Assembly (NCBI GenBank): GCA_051747965.1
Contig: JBNJGS010000054.1
Location: 1-19,522, forward strand
From: JAQIBY01 sp051747965
Lineage (GTDB): Bacteria > Bacteroidota > Bacteroidia > Bacteroidales > ML635J-15
DNA length: 19,522 nucleotides
Reading direction: 5' to 3'
The notes under the pieces were generated by a model that did not search any database, was not told the origin of the DNA, and saw only the letters and a list, made by a program, of their open reading frames with translations. Positions 16,330 through 19,522 of the stretch are shown piece by piece. Position numbers and translations under genes: made by a program. Every line of letters starts with the position of its first letter. The first letter of the stretch is position 1.

Positions 16330-18303
16330 CTAAAATTGTTTTTCTATTTTACTGACCATATCGTGCAGATTTACGTTGCCGATAGCCATATTCCGGATCT
16401 GACCGGCAACCCATGATGCTCCGGCCTCTTTGCTTTGATTTCTGCCTTCTTTTTTGTACTTCTGCACCAACATGGGGACGTTTTCCATGATTTCTTTTTC
16501 TCCGCGTTTTTTGAATTTTATCACTGCCAAGAGGGATTCAAAATCCATTTTGGGATGCTCATAGAGAACCGGTAGAATGCGGTAAGCCAGTTCTTTTTCC
16601 AGCTTGTTGTTTTGCAGATATTCAAATATATCAAAAAGCTGGTCGTAATGGAATTCAGATGACCGCGAATAATGCCCTTCCACAAATTTCAGATACTGAC
16701 CAAAGAATGTACCGATAAATTTCGGGTCATAATCCAGCTCTGTGACAATTTTCTCAATTACCGGTACCTGATTGTTTCTTAGCAAGTAATGAAAGGTATC
16801 TTCGGGTACATTCCATTTCCGCAATTGCACAATGCGGTCGGATACATCCACGGGCCTGTTGCGCCTGAGTTCTTCGATATAATCGCTTGAAATCGGCATA
16901 GGTGCTGTATCGGTATCGGGATACATACGGTCTGCGCCGGGCAGAACCCTTTCGAACATGGTGGTTCCGTCTTCAAAGGATTTGCGTGTTTCTTCGGGCA
17001 CACCATCAAATGCCATGGTGCAACGTTCTTCTATGGTTTCCAGCGCGGTTTTCACATCATCTTCAGGAGCCCAGAAAACAATCAGGGCATCCTCATCGGG
17101 CTTCCACTGCATGATGGTACCGATGATGTCCATATCCGCCTCAGTAATCACCGGATCAAACATTTCGGTATGCACCATATTGGGCATTTCCAGACAGGCA
17201 ATCACCTTTAGTCTGCCGGATATTTCATCCGCAAATGTTTTTCCGGGCTGGGTGAAATGTGACATAATGCCTTTAAAACCGGGCAATTTGACTACCATAA
17301 GGCGCTGACCCGAATCTTTGGCAACTTTTATTGACGGGTAAGTGATTTCAAAAGCATCGTAATCCAAACGCGATGATTCAATGGACCAGTTATCAGAATT
17401 TAAGCGTTTGTTGAGTTTGTCTTTTATTGTCAGCAATGCCCATTGGCGGAATGCTTCGTTGTGCGTGAGTTCGGGAATCCATTTGGTATGTGCCACACCT
17501 TTAATTTCCACCCTTGAGCCGCCTCTGCAACTCACGTTTACATCTTCGCGACCGGCACCCATGCCTGTTCTAACCTTGTCTGTGCTTCGATTCAGGAAAC
17601 GGATGTAATCGCAGGTTTCTTTCACTTCATCCGGATTCACGCAATCAGGGTAGGTAACGGTTTCGATTAAAGGCATTCCAAGCCGGTCGGTTTTGTACAC
17701 CCTGTCGTGGCCGATATCGGAAATTTCACGGCAGGAGTCTTCTTCAAGGCTAAGCTGAATCAGTCTGATTTCCTTGTTGGAAATGGGAATTTTACCTTCT
17801 ACGCCAATGATGGCTGTGCGCTGAAATCCTGTCGGGATGCTACCATCGAGGTATTGTTTTCTGGTGACGTGCACCTCACCCACCACATTCAGCTTGGACA
17901 GCAGGGATATTTCAATGGAAATGCCCAGGGCTTCTTTATCAATCATAAAGGGAGGCGTATCATCCACCTCGTAGGTGCAGGCATTTTCATTATTTAACCG
18001 GTAAAAAATGTTTTTGCGGGTTTTGAATTCCATCAGTGCGGTACCATCATACTCTCCCAGCTCGCTCAATGTCGGGCGCATATGCCGGACAATTTCGGCA
18101 TCGTAATCATCATCATGGTGATAAATACCTGCCGGACAGTGGCAAAAGAGCTTGCGTTTGGTAAGCAATTGCTGATGCACTTCCAGGCCGGACATAAACC
18201 CAATGCGGTCATAATCTTTCTGAGTAGCCTCTTTGCGCCCCACATAACCAATCTGCTTACGGGTATCGTGGTAATTCTTTTCAGGATCAAATGCTTGTTT
18301 CAT
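16330..18303 (-). CDS. gatE: Archaeal-type Glu-tRNA(Gln) amidotransferase subunit E
   Basis: 657 residues. GatE is a GatB relative that binds Glu-tRNA(Gln), phosphorylates the glutamate and transfers ammonia delivered from GatD. The cradle domain shows GLEVHQQL...KLFC near 39-55, MRPTLSELGEYDG, LSLEEDSCRE, TDRLGMPLIETVTYPD and GAGREDVNVSC...RVEIKGV. A GAD-type insertion shared with AspRS but absent from GatB follows at roughly 310-430 (LPGFKGIMS...FADEISGRLK), then a helical and YqeY-like tail to 657 ending in GASWVAGQIRNM...L. The insertion plus pairing with GatD identifies it as GatE and not GatB. It is the first gene of the gatE-gatD-glycosyltransferase unit. No good TAnnTTTG box lies just upstream; TTTATTTG (18500-18493), one mismatch, is a weak candidate with a long leader. 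Confidence 0.93.
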   Translation of the reverse strand: MKQAFDPEKNYHDTRKQIGYVGRKEATQKDYDRIGFMSGLEVHQQLLTKRKLFCHCPAGIYHHDDDYDAEIVRHMRPTLSELGEYDGTALMEFKTRKNIFYRLNNENACTYEVDDTPPFMIDKEALGISIEISLLSKLNVVGEVHVTRKQYLDGSIPTGFQRTAIIGVEGKIPISNKEIRLIQLSLEEDSCREISDIGHDRVYKTDRLGMPLIETVTYPDCVNPDEVKETCDYIRFLNRSTDKVRTGMGAGREDVNVSCRGGSRVEIKGVAHTKWIPELTHNEAFRQWALLTIKDKLNKRLNSDNWSIESSRLDYDAFEITYPSIKVAKDSGQRLMVVKLPGFKGIMSHFTQPGKTFADEISGRLKVIACLEMPNMVHTEMFDPVITEADMDIIGTIMQWKPDEDALIVFWAPEDDVKTALETIEERCTMAFDGVPEETRKSFEDGTTMFERVLPGADRMYPDTDTAPMPISSDYIEELRRNRPVDVSDRIVQLRKWNVPEDTFHYLLRNNQVPVIEKIVTELDYDPKFIGTFFGQYLKFVEGHYSRSSEFHYDQLFDIFEYLQNNKLEKELAYRILPVLYEHPKMDFESLLAVIKFKKRGEKEIMENVPMLVQKYKKEGRNQSKEAGASWVAGQIRNMAIGNVNLHDMVSKIEKQF

Positions 18304-18574
18304 TGAATCATTGTTTCAGTAGTCAACATAAATTTGGCCTTAAAAATACGTTTAGTTTAGGAAAAATCCAAAAGGGAAAGACCATATCTGAATTCCTTCA
18401 AAATCGCAGACGACATAAAATGCAGCAGAATAGGATAATAAATAAAAATCACCAATTTCACTAAAAAAACATCCACATTAGCTTAACATATTCAAATAAA
18501 TCTATATTTTAGCAAACAAAACCAGATAAAAACAAACAGCGTAGCAACAGGGACATCCTGATTGCGGCACTTTT
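18304..18574. other. AT-rich intergenic region between gatE and the metal permease
   Basis: 271 bases, rich in A and T, with no open frame that resembles a gene and no recognisable RNA. It should hold the permease terminator (candidate at 18544-18565) and the gatE promoter, for which only weak candidates are seen. A plus-strand TAAATTTG at 18329-18336 fits the -7 consensus, but nothing downstream of it on that strand looks like a gene. Confidence 0.4.
18530..18565 (-). terminator. Possible terminator after the metal permease gene
   Basis: Ten bases past the stop, GCAA-CAGG and CCTG-TTGC arms form an 8-bp stem with one bulged base and a 5-base loop (18544-18565). On the minus strand a T-rich GTTTGTTTTTA follows after several bases. 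The spacing to the T tract is longer than ideal. Confidence 0.35.
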
Positions 18575-19522
18575 TTACACTTTATCCACATAGGTATAAC
18601 CCAGATCATTGACTGCATCGGCCACTGCATGCAGGTCAATGCTGCCACCTGTGATTTCTGCCGTACCCGTGGTCAGATCAACCTGAACATTGTCAATTCC
18701 ATCCAGGGCTTTCAGGTGTTTTTCTACTGTCATTTTACAGTGATTGCAGGTCATTCCATCTATTTTAACACGAATTGTTTCCATAGTATCCTCCTTATTT
18801 ATCTGTTGATTTTCTTTGGATTTTGATTTCACGAAATACCGTTTGAACAAGGCATTCAGCAGCAATAAAGCCAAAACTCCCGCTGAGACGTATTTCAGCC
18901 AGACAGGAATCAGATGACCACCGTGCTGAGCGTGTTCAAGTGCCTGCACAAACCATTCGCGCGGCAAAAATGTGTTGATGATCCAGCCGAACAAGAGAGC
19001 AGACCCGATAATGGAACCCATGTAAGCGAACAATGTTTTCCTGCCAAAGACTTTTCCGAGCACTGTCATGCTGGCAATATTGGTTGCCGGTCCGGCCATC
19101 AGAAACACCAGGGCAGCTCCGGGAGAAATCCCCTTAAGCATCAGAACCGCAACAATGGGCACTGAGCCGGTAGCGCAGACATAAAGTGGTATTGCTGCAG
19201 CCAGCAGTATCAGCATCCCGAGGAAATCGTTACCAATGTACTGCTCAAAGAAGCCTTCAGGTATGACAACGGAAATAAGCGCGGCCAACAGCAAGCCTAT
19301 GACCAGCCACTTGGCTATATCGGCCATGAATTCCACAAATCCGTACCACAACATGCTTTTGAATTTGCCTCTGCCCTGCCAGTCTTTGACATTTTGCATG
19401 TTTGTCTGGGTCGTATCGAATTGCTGCTTATCCACTTTGCCTGTAATCCAGCCACCCAGAATACCGGAAAACAAGGCAACAATTGGCCGGATAATCGCGA
19501 ATGGCAAGCCTATGAGGGAGTA
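18575..19522 (-). CDS. SO_0444-type Cu/Zn efflux permease with C-terminal HMA domain (5' truncated)
   Basis: The frame is open to the right edge: the in-frame codon at 19507 is TTG, and the reading continues upstream as YSLIG, so the true start lies outside the window. The visible 315 residues hold a soluble loop, several membrane segments and the motifs PLYVCATGSVPIV and FLMAGPATNIASM of the UPF0718/SO_0444 permease family, which exports Cu and Zn. The last 69 residues are a complete heavy-metal-associated domain with the metal-binding GMTCNHC, likely passing Cu(I) or Zn(II) to the permease. The linker between them (KENQQINKEDT) is encoded by DNA that looks like a ribosome-binding site. Normal full length for such fusions is roughly 400 residues. 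Metal specificity cannot be read from sequence. Confidence 0.85.
   Translation of the reverse strand, partial: YSLIGLPFAIIRPIVALFSGILGGWITGKVDKQQFDTTQTNMQNVKDWQGRGKFKSMLWYGFVEFMADIAKWLVIGLLLAALISVVIPEGFFEQYIGNDFLGMLILLAAAIPLYVCATGSVPIVAVLMLKGISPGAALVFLMAGPATNIASMTVLGKVFGRKTLFAYMGSIIGSALLFGWIINTFLPREWFVQALEHAQHGGHLIPVWLKYVSAGVLALLLLNALFKRYFVKSKSKENQQINKEDTMETIRVKIDGMTCNHCKMTVEKHLKALDGIDNVQVDLTTGTAEITGGSIDLHAVADAVNDLGYTYVDKV
18782..18796 (-). promoter_or_regulatory. Internal Shine-Dalgarno and in-frame ATG before the HMA domain
   Basis: Within the permease gene, AAGGAGG (18796-18790) lies five bases before an in-frame ATG (18784-18782). Initiation here would yield a free 69-residue CopZ-like protein ending at 18575, starting METIRVKIDGMTCNHC. 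None of the other starts I examined in this window has a comparable Shine-Dalgarno. The alternative is that it is the relic RBS of a once separate chaperone gene, now read through as a linker. Confidence 0.45.

Noticed and set aside
18329..18336. Plus-strand TAAATTTG -7 box upstream of gatE
   Set aside because: It points into the 271-base intergenic region and then antisense to the permease. No gene or RNA structure follows, and the motif is expected by chance in AT-rich DNA.

Overview
The window looks like chromosomal DNA from a member of the Bacteroidota. Several promoters match the Bacteroidota -7 element TAnnTTTG. Nearly all genes lack a Shine-Dalgarno sequence. pheT stands alone without pheS, and the gene families (TPR histidine kinase, small PEGA-like lipoprotein, RecB-like helicase-nuclease, secreted TPR proteins) are common in that phylum. 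I see no rRNA, tRNA, CRISPR array, insertion sequence or phage gene. No gap between genes exceeds 300 bases.

Layout. Positions 1-70 hold the end of an upstream unit and a strong intrinsic terminator. pheT (244-2700, +) is the only complete plus-strand gene. All other genes are on the minus strand. In their order of transcription, right to left, they are: a 5'-truncated SO_0444-type metal permease with a C-terminal HMA domain (19522-18575); gatE, gatD and a family 2 glycosyltransferase as one tight unit (18303-13925); a TPR sensor histidine kinase and a secreted TPR protein (13857-9729); a hemerythrin (9609-9190); a secreted beta-propeller protein (9046-7988); a small lipoprotein overlapping a RecB/AddA-like helicase-nuclease by one base (7823-4282); and a GT-C membrane glycosyltransferase (4193-2715) that converges on pheT.

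Most notable points. (1) gatD and gatE encode the archaeal-type Glu-tRNA(Gln) amidotransferase, unexpected in a bacterium. Both appear intact with their catalytic residues, which suggests a transferred and possibly working route to Gln-tRNA(Gln). (2) Inside the permease gene, a perfect AAGGAGG lies five bases before an in-frame ATG that would give a free 69-residue CopZ-like metallochaperone. It is the only good Shine-Dalgarno I see in the window and suggests either internal initiation or a recent gene fusion. (3) A perfect 9-3-9 inverted repeat covers the -7 element and predicted start of the histidine kinase transcript, as an operator would.

How the genes work together. pheT and gatDE both serve aminoacyl-tRNA supply but are separate units. 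The kinase, TPR protein, hemerythrin and propeller genes read in one direction and may be an envelope-sensing cluster, but only the kinase-TPR pair has operon-like spacing. The remaining groupings look like ordinary housekeeping neighbours.
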